This document shows, piece by piece, positions 37,859-46,537 of a stretch of 64,000 nucleotides of DNA; position 1 is the stretch's first letter, and every line of letters starts with the position of its first letter. The notes beneath the pieces were generated by a model. The model ran no database searches. It was given only the letters and a program-made list of their open reading frames with translations, and was not told the DNA's origin. The position numbers and the translations under genes were made by a program. Source of the stretch: Aureispira sp. CCB-QB1 (GTDB lineage Bacteria; Bacteroidota; Bacteroidia; Chitinophagales; Saprospiraceae); contig CAMBRK010000004.1 of NCBI GenBank assembly GCA_945870185.1, positions 1 through 64,000 on the forward strand, written 5' to 3'.

Positions 37859-38626
37859 ATGAGACCTTTCACAATGATTTTTGGTATTTTCATCGTACTT
37901 ATGATGTCCGCTTTTATACCGAGCCATTCTCCTGTCACGACCAATGATACTTTGACTGAAAATGACAAAGCTGGATTGGTAAAAATGAGAGAAGAAGAAA
38001 AACTAGCTTTTGAAGTTTATACTTTCTTGGACCAAAAATGGGATCATCAGGTATTCAAAAATATTAAACAAAGCGATGCTAGACATGGCGATTTGGTCAA
38101 AGGATTGCTCGATCAGTTCGACATCAAAGATCCGTACATCGCTGCTAATGGCCAATATGCCAATGCTGAAATGCAAAAACTGTATCAAGAATTGACCACT
38201 ACAGGAAGCCAATCTCTCAAAGATGCATTCACAGTAGGTGCCATCATCGAAGACATGGATATTGCAGATTTGGATCAGCTGATGGCTGCCACCACTAACA
38301 AAGATTTGCTCGGCGTTTATGACAATCTTAACCGTGGCTCACGCAATCACATGAGAGCATTTAGCAGACAATTGGGCAATATGGATGTGGTTTACACACC
38401 AACGTACATTAATAAAGATAGATACGTCGCAATTATCAACGGAGACCACGAAGAAGGAAATAATTGCCAATCTATTGCATCTAATTGTAAATCAAAAGAC
38501 AACAAATCTTGTGGTTCCAAAAACGGTAAAGCTTGTGCAGGTAGTGGCGGCAATAAGTCATGCGGCGATAACAAAAGCACTTGTAAAAGTGAGAAAGGAA
38601 GTAAAAAAGGTTGTTGTAGTAAATAA
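37859..38626 (+). CDS. DUF2202 ferritin-like protein with Cys-rich C-terminal tail
   Basis: The 255-residue product has a signal peptide (to ~25) and a helical DUF2202 domain at ~40-180 (MREEEKLAFEVYTFLDQKW, SDARHGDLVKGLLDQF, EDMDIADLDQL, RNHMRAFSRQL). Its acidic and histidine residues are typical of ferritin-like four-helix bundles that may bind metal. From ~200 the protein ends in a Lys/Ser/Gly tail with eight cysteines (NNCQS ... SCGS ... KACAG ... GCCSK). The tail looks like a metal-binding or redox-sensitive extension. It is a lone gene followed by a terminator, close to copper-related genes. Confidence 0.72.
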   Translation: MRPFTMIFGIFIVLMMSAFIPSHSPVTTNDTLTENDKAGLVKMREEEKLAFEVYTFLDQKWDHQVFKNIKQSDARHGDLVKGLLDQFDIKDPYIAANGQYANAEMQKLYQELTTTGSQSLKDAFTVGAIIEDMDIADLDQLMAATTNKDLLGVYDNLNRGSRNHMRAFSRQLGNMDVVYTPTYINKDRYVAIINGDHEEGNNCQSIASNCKSKDNKSCGSKNGKACAGSGGNKSCGDNKSTCKSEKGSKKGCCSK

Positions 38627-38638
38627 TCCCAAGGGATT

Positions 38639-38683
38639 TAAAACCACATTGTTGTCCTACTTCGGTGTGGTTTTAGTTTTTTT
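38639..38683 (+). terminator. Intrinsic terminator after the DUF2202 gene
   Basis: TAAAACCACA (38639-38648) pairs perfectly with TGTGGTTTTA (38666-38675) across a 17-base loop, followed by G and seven T. Confidence 0.75.
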
Positions 38684-38704
38684 ATCTTTTTAAAAAAAAA
38701 CATT

Positions 38705-40315
38705 ATGTCTCGGTTTAAATTGACGATTTTTTTGGTATTCTTTGCAGTTTTGACTTTCAAAGCTCAGAACACACCTTTTGACATACAACTCACGCCTATA
38801 CAAGTAGAAGGTGTAGGTGGATTACAAGCGTTTGCCTTCGGACAGCATGAAGGCAAATGGCTCATCATAGGCGGACGATTGGATGGATTGCACAGGAGAC
38901 AACCCTTCGCTAGTTTTGATATCGCTGGCCACAACACCCAATTGATCGTCGTCGATCCTGCAGACAACCAAAGTTGGAAAGCATCACTCGATGTCTTACC
39001 TGCAAGTATCAAAGAACAACTGAGCGCCACAAATATGGAATTTTACCAAGAAGGTGATATCCTCTATCTGATCGGTGGATATGGATATAGCGCCACAGCA
39101 GGAGATCATATCACTTACCCTTATCTTACAGCAATCAATATACCACAGACTATTAATGCCATAGTAAATGATTTACCTATAAAACCGTTTTTTAGGCAAA
39201 TTAGAGATGACAAAATGGCTGTCACAGGCGGATACCTCCACAAAATATATGACACCTTTTATCTCGTAGGTGGCCAAAAGTTTATCGGGAGATACAATCC
39301 TATGGGACCAAATAATGGGCCAGGATTCATACAAGAATATACCAACGCCATCAGAAAATTTACCGTGGAAGATGATGGAAATACGCTCAAAGTAACACAC
39401 CAACCTGAAATATATGACAGAGCTCAATTGCACAGAAGAGATTACAACGTAGCACCTCAGATTTTGCCTAATGGAAGAGAAGGATTGACTGCTTTTTCGG
39501 GTGTATTTCAGGAGAGTGTAGATTTGCCGTTTTTGACTTGTGTCAATATAGATAGTGATGGATACGCTGTTCAGCCTGGATTTAATCAGTATTACAATCA
39601 TTATCACTGTGCCCATATTCCTTTATATAATGCAAAAGACAATGAGATGCACACGCTGTTCTTTGGTGGTATCGCGCAGTATTTTGATGAAAATGGCACA
39701 TTAACCCGAGACGATAACGTACCTTTTGTCAATACCATAGCGCGTGTCACTCGTAGTAGTGATGGCAGTATGGCGGAGTATAAATTGCCAGTTACTATGC
39801 CAGGGTTGTTAGGTGCTGGTTCAGAATTTATCCCCATATCTACTATACCAAGTTATGAGAATGGTGTCCTAAAACTCGATGAAATCAACTCAGACACGAT
39901 CAAAATAGGTTATATCTACGGTGGCATCAGCAGCTCTGCACCCAATATATTTTTTAACAATACAGGGACTCAGAGCAGTGCAAGTAGTCAGATATTTCAG
40001 GTAAATCTCATTAAAAACAGTCCTTCCTCAGTTCATGATGTAAACGTACAAAGTAAAAATGGTTTGGGTATGGTCATATACCCAAATCCAAGTGATGAGT
40101 TCATTCATCTCTCTTTTGATTTACCTGTGTCGTCCGATGTGACACTCACCATATTTGACATAAATGGTACCCTTCTGAAAACATACGATTGGGGACAATT
40201 ATCTTCTGGTCCACATCATTACAATACATCAGAAGTATTTGGAAATCATAAGATTTTAATTTTCCAATTGCAAGCAGGTGACAGGCTGAGTAGGCAGAAG
40301 GTCATAGTCAAATAA
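38705..40315 (+). CDS. Secreted kelch-like protein with T9SS C-terminal domain
   Basis: The 536-residue product has a signal peptide (to KAQN, ~21) and repeated kelch-type blade motifs (GKWLIIGGRLDG, ILYLIGGYGY, FYLVGGQKFIGRYN, HTLFFGGIAQYF). These indicate a beta-propeller over ~30-430. A C-terminal type IX sorting domain covers ~455-536 (MVIYPNPSDEFIHLSFD ... LTIFDINGTLLKTY ... RQKVIVK). It is predicted to be surface-attached or released. The ligand is unknown. It starts 30 bases after the terminator hairpin of the preceding gene. Confidence 0.8.
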   Translation: MSRFKLTIFLVFFAVLTFKAQNTPFDIQLTPIQVEGVGGLQAFAFGQHEGKWLIIGGRLDGLHRRQPFASFDIAGHNTQLIVVDPADNQSWKASLDVLPASIKEQLSATNMEFYQEGDILYLIGGYGYSATAGDHITYPYLTAINIPQTINAIVNDLPIKPFFRQIRDDKMAVTGGYLHKIYDTFYLVGGQKFIGRYNPMGPNNGPGFIQEYTNAIRKFTVEDDGNTLKVTHQPEIYDRAQLHRRDYNVAPQILPNGREGLTAFSGVFQESVDLPFLTCVNIDSDGYAVQPGFNQYYNHYHCAHIPLYNAKDNEMHTLFFGGIAQYFDENGTLTRDDNVPFVNTIARVTRSSDGSMAEYKLPVTMPGLLGAGSEFIPISTIPSYENGVLKLDEINSDTIKIGYIYGGISSSAPNIFFNNTGTQSSASSQIFQVNLIKNSPSSVHDVNVQSKNGLGMVIYPNPSDEFIHLSFDLPVSSDVTLTIFDINGTLLKTYDWGQLSSGPHHYNTSEVFGNHKILIFQLQAGDRLSRQKVIVK

Positions 40316-40420
40316 AAATGCGTCACCATAAAATTGATAAGAGATTTCGCACCCTAATTTCTTTAATTTTTACAAACGGCCTTTTATAATAAAGATTTTA
40401 ATTTTCTATTATAACAATCC

Positions 40421-41146
40421 TCATCTATCCATCCACTTTCTAAATATCTTTGATTTCTTTTCACTCAGCGAGATCGTCTTGCCTTCACAATGTTTTAATT
40501 TGACTAAATATCTAGAAGATTTTGTTTTTTCAATAGTTTGAATGGCATCGAAATGAAAAATCACTTGTCTATTGGCTCTAATAAATATCTTTGGGTCCAA
40601 CATATTTTCTAAATCTATTAATGGAATGATCGAAGGAATTTTTTTGCCACAAATCAAATGGATATAAGTCATTTTGTTGGAACTTTCGATGTATTCTATT
40701 TCTTCTATCTTGATATTTATAATTTGTTTGCCCATCGAAACTTGAAAATGAGATTTATACTTGTAAAATTTGGTTTCATCTTCAATGGTCATCATTTTTT
40801 TTGCTTTTTGAATTGACTCCAATAAATGATCAATCTGAATGGGTTTTATTAAAAAGTCGACTGCATTAAGTCTAAATGCTTTGGGTGCAAAATCCTTATT
40901 ATTAGTGGTGATTATAATGTTTTTAGTAAGTTTTGTTATATCTATGTGTTCAAAAATATTGACAGTTTCAAAATATATATCTGTAAAAACGACATCAACT
41001 TGGATTGAATTTTTATCACAAAATTCATTAAACATTTTCAAGTCGTTAAATTGATTAATTATTTGAATATCAGGATTCATTTCCTTTAATGAGGTACACA
41101 ATGTCTGTGCATCAGTTTCATTATTATCCAGTATAATAGCAGTCAT
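40421..41146 (-). CDS. LytTR-type response regulator
   Basis: The 241-residue product has a receiver domain (~1-120) with phospho-acceptor Asp56 (VDVVFTDIYFE) and the conserved Lys in FLIKPIQ, then a LytTR DNA-binding domain (~135-238: IEEIEYIESSNKMTYIHL, FIRANRQVIFHFDAI, GKTISLSEKKSKIF). No histidine kinase is encoded nearby, so its sensor lies elsewhere. It precedes the DUF3570 cluster's 3' end but reads in the same direction and is separated by ~40 bp. Confidence 0.88.
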   Translation of the reverse strand: MTAIILDNNETDAQTLCTSLKEMNPDIQIINQFNDLKMFNEFCDKNSIQVDVVFTDIYFETVNIFEHIDITKLTKNIIITTNNKDFAPKAFRLNAVDFLIKPIQIDHLLESIQKAKKMMTIEDETKFYKYKSHFQVSMGKQIINIKIEEIEYIESSNKMTYIHLICGKKIPSIIPLIDLENMLDPKIFIRANRQVIFHFDAIQTIEKTKSSRYLVKLKHCEGKTISLSEKKSKIFRKWMDR

Positions 41147-41184
41147 AAAATAAAATTATCTTTTTTACTTATTTGCTGATGAAA

Positions 41185-42396
41185 TCAAAACCCTTTAAAC
41201 TGAACATGAAAAGTCACAATCCCTGCTGACAATCCATCACTTCTGTTGTATAAAGCACCTCTTAATTCTATCTGACTTATGGCAAATAAGTTGGCTATAG
41301 TTTTGAAAGGAGTATGCCGAACTCCTACACCATAAAACTGACTATCAAAACCAGATAAATCATAATCGCTACTAAAAAATTCGGTACCTGATGTATTTTC
41401 TTGGTATGGAGCAAAATAATCAATTTTGGACTGACGGTAATATCTGTAAAATGGACTTATTGAAGTAAAAGGTGTTACCTTATATGGCAACTCGAGATGT
41501 ACCGTATGAGACGTCAAGCCCCAATCATCCTGATAGTACCTGTAAAATGACCGAATAACGAACTTCTCACCAACAAAATAGTTAGCACGCAATCCGATGG
41601 GAACTTTAAAACGTGTCCCTGGCAAGGTCTCCCGCAGGAGTGATCCGTCATCAAAATACACCCTGTGAAACGGTGTGCTCAACAAACCACTTTGGTAAGC
41701 CAAATCCAAAGTAAGTGCTATTTGAAATCGCTTAGACATCACTTGTGAAAGTGTCATGGATAGATCAAATGAATTTCTGGCTGCATTGCCAATTTCTCCC
41801 TTCCTTTGCTGCCTTGCGGGTAGATTAGCCCTGAATTCCGTGGGCACTATTTGGCTGTAAGTATCGAAAAAAACATTAGCCTTGGCGCTGAATTCGGTAT
41901 TTTGACTTTTAGACTTTTTATTAATATTAAAACCACCGCCTATAGAAGTGTAATCATATTCTTTCGAAAAAGCAAGGTTTCCACCAAAGCCTACACCCGT
42001 TTTTTCATTTTCTACACTATAATTGACAGAAGGATAAAACCTTACATCCGAAGATGATGCTGAAGAAACCTTGGCGTCGATCTTATCTGACGATGCTGAT
42101 GTATAATAATCTATGCCAAACTCCGCACCATAAGTATATTTTTTGCCACGACCATCATATCTGTTGAGTTTGAGATCAATGACATTGGCAAAGTCGGAGA
42201 GTTTTTCGGTCCCAACGCCACCTGTGATGGCAGAATGATTGCCCTCTTGATGGTAGTATGAAGACATGATATTCGCTTCTTCAAAACTCAATGCCTTTTT
42301 CTTATATATCTTGGTACTGTCTATGACAAAACTCTGGGCATAAATCTGCACCAAGGATAGGATAAGCCCAAGAAAACTTAAATTTATTTTTAACAT
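41185..42396 (-). CDS. DUF3570 outer-membrane protein
   Basis: The 403-residue product has a signal peptide (to IYAQ, ~21). An N-terminal segment includes ALSFEEANIMSSYYHQEGNHSAITGGVGTEKL, and a barrel made of long alternating strands ends in VTFHVQFKGF. This matches DUF3570, an outer-membrane family regularly encoded with DUF4266 and ApbE as seen here. The role is unknown. The gap to the DUF4266 gene is 15 bp. Confidence 0.78.
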   Translation of the reverse strand: MLKINLSFLGLILSLVQIYAQSFVIDSTKIYKKKALSFEEANIMSSYYHQEGNHSAITGGVGTEKLSDFANVIDLKLNRYDGRGKKYTYGAEFGIDYYTSASSDKIDAKVSSASSSDVRFYPSVNYSVENEKTGVGFGGNLAFSKEYDYTSIGGGFNINKKSKSQNTEFSAKANVFFDTYSQIVPTEFRANLPARQQRKGEIGNAARNSFDLSMTLSQVMSKRFQIALTLDLAYQSGLLSTPFHRVYFDDGSLLRETLPGTRFKVPIGLRANYFVGEKFVIRSFYRYYQDDWGLTSHTVHLELPYKVTPFTSISPFYRYYRQSKIDYFAPYQENTSGTEFFSSDYDLSGFDSQFYGVGVRHTPFKTIANLFAISQIELRGALYNRSDGLSAGIVTFHVQFKGF

Positions 42397-42411
42397 CTTA
42401 TCTCTTTTGAA

Positions 42412-42645
42412 TTAATTACAACCACAGCCGCCGCCACTTTTACCTCCAGTAGCGCCTGATGAGCCTTCTCTATATAATTGAAAATTAATCTCCAGTTTCT
42501 CGAGTTTTCTTAAAGCTAATGCCATCTCACCGTCACTGAGATAGGCTTTTTCTGATGATTTGACGGTACTACAGGATGCAAGAAATAGGGTAGCAATGAC
42601 CACAAAGGAAGCAATAAAAGATCTTGTTTTTTTAAATTTGTTCAT
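42412..42645 (-). CDS. DUF4266 small lipoprotein with possible flavinylation motif
   Basis: The 77-residue lipoprotein has lipobox FLASC (Cys25), a short helix (DGEMALALRKLEKLEI) and the DUF4266 tail ending GGGCGCN. Before that tail it reads EGSSGATGG (residues 60-68). SGAT at 63-66 matches the core of the ApbE flavinylation signal D-G-x-(S/T)-G-A-(S/T), with Glu in place of Asp. The gene overlaps the ApbE gene by one base (TAATG). This suggests the lipoprotein may carry covalent FMN at Thr66 and act as a redox carrier; this is a hypothesis. Confidence 0.7.
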   Translation of the reverse strand: MNKFKKTRSFIASFVVIATLFLASCSTVKSSEKAYLSDGEMALALRKLEKLEINFQLYREGSSGATGGKSGGGCGCN

Positions 42646-43592
42646 TATTTTACCTTTATATTTTTTGAATAATAAATTTTGTCATTTTGATCAATGATGA
42701 TGGCTTCTACACCATTGAGTTGGTTGATCGTATGCAATCCTGCATCTCTTCCCATGACAATAATAGGTGTGGTGAGGGCATCCGCCAATTCAGCATTTTG
42801 ACATATTATAGTCACAGATTTCAATCCTTGTGCAGGCATACCTGTCACGGGATCAATGGTATGTGAATATCTTCTCCCATCGATGATGACATACTTTTCA
42901 TAATCACCACTGGTGGCCACAGATTTATTGCTGATTTCAAACTGACTGAAAAGGTTTTGTTTATGGTTTGGGTCTGCAATGCCTATCGTCCAAGGTCTTC
43001 CATTGATCTGATTTCCCCAAGCGGTCAAGTCACCCGCTGCATTGACTACACCACTTTCTACACCCTTGGCGATCATTACTTTTTTGGCCATTTCTGCTGC
43101 ATACCCTTTGCCGATACCACCAAATCCGATTCGCATGCCCTTATATTTCAAGAAAACGGTTTTTTCTTTGGTATCAAGCACTAGATTTCTATAATCAACT
43201 GATTTCACAGCTTTTTTGGCTATCTTTGGATCGGGCAATTGGGTCATCTTGGTATCAAAATTCCAATATTTTTTATCAACCGATCCATAGGTGATATCAA
43301 AAGCTCCTTGCGTCAGATTAGAAATTCGTTGGCATCGTTCGATAAGATGAAAAACTTCATCAGGAACTTGAATAGGTTGTAGACCTGCATTTTTATTGAT
43401 TGATGCAGTGATACTATCTTCAGAAAAAGTAGTCAATAAGGCTTCAATTCTTCTGACTTCCAAAATACCCATTTCAACTGCTTGTTTACAAACTTCTAAA
43501 GACTCATGGACAGCCGTTAATTCAAACTGATTGCCCATGAGTTTTAAAGACTTTGAATCAGAGATAGATGGTTTTGTCACCTGATCAGTCAT
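42645..43592 (-). CDS. apbE: FAD:protein FMN transferase (ApbE family)
   Basis: About 315 residues. ApbE attaches FMN from FAD to Ser/Thr of extracytoplasmic proteins, with Mg2+. Visible family features are the LMGNQFELTAV start, a TQGAFDITYGSVD segment, RIGFGGIGKGYAAEMAKKVM, VVNAAGDLTAWG, SVATSGDYEKY and HTIDPVTGMPAQGLKSVTIIC. There is no clear lipoprotein or Sec signal from the chosen start, which is unusual for an exported ApbE. I chose ATG 43592 because it overlaps the upstream gene's stop by 8 bases; an alternative at 43640 would overlap by 56. Confidence 0.87.
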   Translation of the reverse strand: MTDQVTKPSISDSKSLKLMGNQFELTAVHESLEVCKQAVEMGILEVRRIEALLTTFSEDSITASINKNAGLQPIQVPDEVFHLIERCQRISNLTQGAFDITYGSVDKKYWNFDTKMTQLPDPKIAKKAVKSVDYRNLVLDTKEKTVFLKYKGMRIGFGGIGKGYAAEMAKKVMIAKGVESGVVNAAGDLTAWGNQINGRPWTIGIADPNHKQNLFSQFEISNKSVATSGDYEKYVIIDGRRYSHTIDPVTGMPAQGLKSVTIICQNAELADALTTPIIVMGRDAGLHTINQLNGVEAIIIDQNDKIYYSKNIKVK

Positions 43593-44085
43593 CTTCCCCG
43601 TTTGTTTCAATGTTAGCAGGTGTAGTGTTTTGTGTTCCATCGTACCCTACTCTGATTTCTGTATGTCTGATCTCTCCTCCTGAAGTACCTGTCATTTTAC
43701 CGAAATACAGACCAGCCAATCCAAGACACAAGACAGCTATTGCCATATAATTGGCAAATGACTTTTGTTTCCAATTTACCCAAAATCCAATCAAAGAAAC
43801 AAAGCCAAGTATGTAATTGATGATGGCTAGGGTTTCTGCCTTTTCTTCATGTTCATGGATGAGTGCGTCGGTTACGTCAGGTAATTTTTCTGCAATTTCT
43901 TCAGCCCCTTCTCCTGTGTACATGGCTGGAAAGGTAAGTATGGCTCCTAAAACAAACACGCCCAAAGCTGTCCTTTTGACAACATCAGAACCAATAAAAA
44001 AACCTACTATTAAAATCAAAAGACCAACGATAGGTACGATGATCGGGAAGTGATTAAACACTAAATGCAAATGTGCGTCATTCAT
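43585..44085 (-). CDS. DUF2231-like four-helix membrane protein
   Basis: The 166-residue product starts with MNDAHLHLVFNHFPIIVPIVG and has four membrane helices (~8-30, ~38-55, ~88-105, ~112-130) with histidines near helix ends. It ends with MTGTSGGEIRHTEI followed by an acidic tail. This is the DUF2231-like pattern, seen next to redox and heavy-metal genes; it may bind heme. It is co-directional with apbE and overlaps it. Confidence 0.65.
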   Translation of the reverse strand: MNDAHLHLVFNHFPIIVPIVGLLILIVGFFIGSDVVKRTALGVFVLGAILTFPAMYTGEGAEEIAEKLPDVTDALIHEHEEKAETLAIINYILGFVSLIGFWVNWKQKSFANYMAIAVLCLGLAGLYFGKMTGTSGGEIRHTEIRVGYDGTQNTTPANIETNGEDD

Positions 44086-44129
44086 GATAAATATTTTTAA
44101 AAATTATAAATTACTTTGTTATCTTTTTT

Positions 44130-44217
44130 TGCCACAAAGGCTCAAAGGCCATAAAAACAAAACCAAACACATGGATGAATAAATGATATTACTTTGTGAC
44201 TTCGTGTCTTAGTGGCA
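44130..44217. repeat. REP-like inverted-repeat element, copy 2
   Basis: Left arm TGCCACAAAGGCTCAAAG (44130-44147) and right arm 44192-44217 (CTTTGTGACTTCGTGTCTTA then GTGGCA) are imperfect inverted complements separated by ~44 bases. It has the same design as the element at 29096-29190. It covers the 3' end of the truncated ferritin-like gene. Confidence 0.6.
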
Positions 44218-44615
44218 ATACAATCTATCCAGCTACCTTTGGTCTGATGGTCCAGTAAGTTTTTCAATATGGTTACATGGGCAGTATCGGAAATAGATGA
44301 TGAATCAGGCATCAATTTTTTTCTGGTATTAATTATTGTGTTTGAAAAGCTTTTTTCTGTGTCCATCAGCACACCAAGGATGTAGTCATAGCCCATCACC
44401 TTGCCTGTAAATTGCAGCATTTTAGCTCTGCCCGAAGGTGTAGGAAAAGGCTCTAAAGATATATTGTGTTTGGCCATAAAAGCCAGTGCATGACTTTTTT
44501 CAATTTCACTCATCTGACGATAGATTTCTGCCACGTCGGGAGTTTCTTCATGATGTGCAAGGATGCCATACAGATAACTTGCATCAACCTCTGTTTGAAT
44601 GTTTTGGTTTTTCAT
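44142..44615 (-). pseudogene. Truncated VIT1/CCC1-type protein: ferritin-like domain only
   Basis: The first ~125 residues (EVDASYLYGILAHHEETPDVAEIYRQM, IEKSHALAFMAKHN, GYDYILGVLMDTEKS, HVTILKNLLD) match the rubrerythrin/ferritin-like domain that precedes a membrane VIT1/CCC1 iron or manganese transporter domain. The transporter domain is absent. The last ~25 residues (IATKTRSHKVISF...) are translation of the REP-like element at 44130-44217 and not part of the family. A deletion or insertion at the repeat probably removed the second half. The start is ATG 44615 (a TTG two codons earlier overlaps the DUF1003 stop). The shortened protein might still fold as a soluble ferritin-like unit. Confidence 0.6.
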
Positions 44616-44617
44616 TT

Positions 44618-45316
44618 TCAACTTTTATTGATAGATTTTAGGATATCATTCATCATTTCTATCTGCACTTTTTGAATCTCCAGCAATTGTTCCTGCTGAT
44701 AAATGATCAAATGATCTATTTTTTCGTGAAGCGCTTTGATTTCGAGTTCGGCTTTGAGATTGATCATATAATCTTTTTTCGATCGTTCGCGGTCTTTTTC
44801 ATTCTGTCTGTTTTGACTCATCATGATGACTGGTGCCTGAAGGGCAGCAATGCACGATAATATTAAATTTAATAGAATAAATGGGTAGGGATCAAATCCT
44901 TTGTTATAAAAAACAACAACGTTAATACTTATCCATACAACTAGAATAAGGCCAAAATAGCCAATGAAAGTCCAACTACCTCCAAATGTCGCTACATGAT
45001 CCGCCATACGCTGTCCAAATGTAGGTACTTCCACCTGATCTTCTTCAAGTTTGTCAGATATCGTAGTCCTTTCCTTAAACTTCTTCATCACTGTATGCTC
45101 CAAATTTGTGATGGCTTTGAGTTCCTGTACCAAATAGTCAGATATGTATTGCTCTCTAAATTCATTCAACTCTTGTAAGGCAATATAAGATGACTCATTA
45201 AAATCAGGATGAGATTCTTTGATTTTATCAAAAATGGCTCTTCTAATAGACCCTCCCGTTACTTGCTCTCGGATCGGAAAGCTCTTCTGAGATACATCAC
45301 TTTTAAACTGTTTCAT
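44618..45316 (-). CDS. DUF1003 membrane protein
   Basis: The 232-residue product has the DUF1003 core: a cytoplasmic N-terminal part, then MADHVATFGGSWTFIGYFGLILVVWISINV and FDPYPFILLNLILSCIAALQAPVIMMSQNRQ (two membrane helices). A basic/coiled C-terminus follows (DRERSKKDYMINLKAELEIKALHEKIDHLI). The family is widespread and of unknown function. It lies between the metal efflux genes and the ferritin-like remnant, all in one direction. Confidence 0.85.
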   Translation of the reverse strand: MKQFKSDVSQKSFPIREQVTGGSIRRAIFDKIKESHPDFNESSYIALQELNEFREQYISDYLVQELKAITNLEHTVMKKFKERTTISDKLEEDQVEVPTFGQRMADHVATFGGSWTFIGYFGLILVVWISINVVVFYNKGFDPYPFILLNLILSCIAALQAPVIMMSQNRQNEKDRERSKKDYMINLKAELEIKALHEKIDHLIIYQQEQLLEIQKVQIEMMNDILKSINKS

Positions 45317-45349
45317 ATATTTTTTGATTTAAAATACCTTAATCAAATA

Positions 45350-46492
45350 TTACTCCGCCACATTTTTCATCTTCATCAATAATGTGTACGCACCTTTAGT
45401 AACAACTTTTTTTCCTGTAAAGATTTGAAAATTAATGATTTGTGTTCTTCCTGCTTCTTTTTGGCCTGGTTGAATCTCTAGCATTTCAAAACTTTGATTC
45501 CCCTTTTCCACAAAGACAAATTCCTTGCCTTCAAAGCTTACGATGGCATCATTTGGAACAGTCCAGCTTTCTATTCGTTGTGCTTCTATCTCGGCATTCA
45601 TATACATGCCTTGCAGTAAAGGCATAGATTGGCTTTCTACCGAACAAATGATATTGGCAAATCCTTGCTCGCCAATGCTATTGACTATATAATCGATCTT
45701 TCCATTCATCTTTTGATCTGGTTTTCCGTTTGAAAATGCCAATAACTTATGGCCTTGCTGGAGATAAGGAAGGTCTTTCTCAAATGCCTTTAGGACTAGC
45801 TTTGTTCCATTATTGTCTATGATCCGGATCATGTCTTCTCCGGCTTGAACATACTTACCGCTATTTACTATTACTTCTGTTATGGTGCCCGATGCGGGTG
45901 CGGCCATTATTATCTGTGATGTCATATTATCGGCAGAAAGTGTCACCGGATTGATGTGGATGAGTTTCAGTTTTTCGCCGAGTGATTTCACCAAGATTTG
46001 ATTTTGTCTAACTTTCTCATCAGCCTGTTGCAATACCTTTTCGCTGGCTGCTTGATTTTTGGAAAGTTCTAACTGACGATCAAAATCCAATTTTGCAAAA
46101 CCTAAAGCATTTTTGGCAGAAAGATAATCCTGCTGCAATTGAATGTACTCCTTCTCCTCTAGGCGGACCAATGTCTGACCTTTGCTTACCTTCATGCCGG
46201 GCATCACCTTGATCTGACGTACAAATCCTGCCATGGGACTGCTCACGGTGATGGTATTCTCGGGCATCACTTCTATTTTACCGTTAAGGTATATGACGTG
46301 GCCTATGTTCATTTTCTCAGGAAGTGATAGTTGCAACTGTGCGTTCTTGAATTGAGCATCCGTAAGATCAACTACTGACTCTACGGCTGCGACAGGTTTA
46401 GTATCTACTGGAGTTTCTTCTTTTTGCTTACAGCTATGAAATAATCCTAATGAGAAAAAAAGAATAAGTATATTAATTTTAAAACTTGTCAT
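45350..46492 (-). CDS. RND efflux periplasmic adaptor (CzcB/CusB-like)
   Basis: The 380-residue lipoprotein has lipobox GLFHSC (Cys ~21) and membrane-fusion-protein order. A lipoyl-like hairpin (GFVRQIKVMPGMKVSKGQTLVRLEEKE, and APASGTITEVIVNSGKYVQAGEDM) is split by an alpha hairpin (LQQDYLSAKNALGFAKLDFDRQLELSKNQ). A beta-barrel domain and a membrane-proximal domain follow. It links the inner-membrane pump at 47816 with the outer-membrane channel at 46538. No Met-rich CusB-type N-terminus is seen, so the metal is not defined. Confidence 0.85.
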   Translation of the reverse strand: MTSFKINILILFFSLGLFHSCKQKEETPVDTKPVAAVESVVDLTDAQFKNAQLQLSLPEKMNIGHVIYLNGKIEVMPENTITVSSPMAGFVRQIKVMPGMKVSKGQTLVRLEEKEYIQLQQDYLSAKNALGFAKLDFDRQLELSKNQAASEKVLQQADEKVRQNQILVKSLGEKLKLIHINPVTLSADNMTSQIIMAAPASGTITEVIVNSGKYVQAGEDMIRIIDNNGTKLVLKAFEKDLPYLQQGHKLLAFSNGKPDQKMNGKIDYIVNSIGEQGFANIICSVESQSMPLLQGMYMNAEIEAQRIESWTVPNDAIVSFEGKEFVFVEKGNQSFEMLEIQPGQKEAGRTQIINFQIFTGKKVVTKGAYTLLMKMKNVAE

Positions 46493-46537
46493 TATTTATT
46501 GATTTTTAAATATTTATAAAATATTTTTTAGTTCTAC

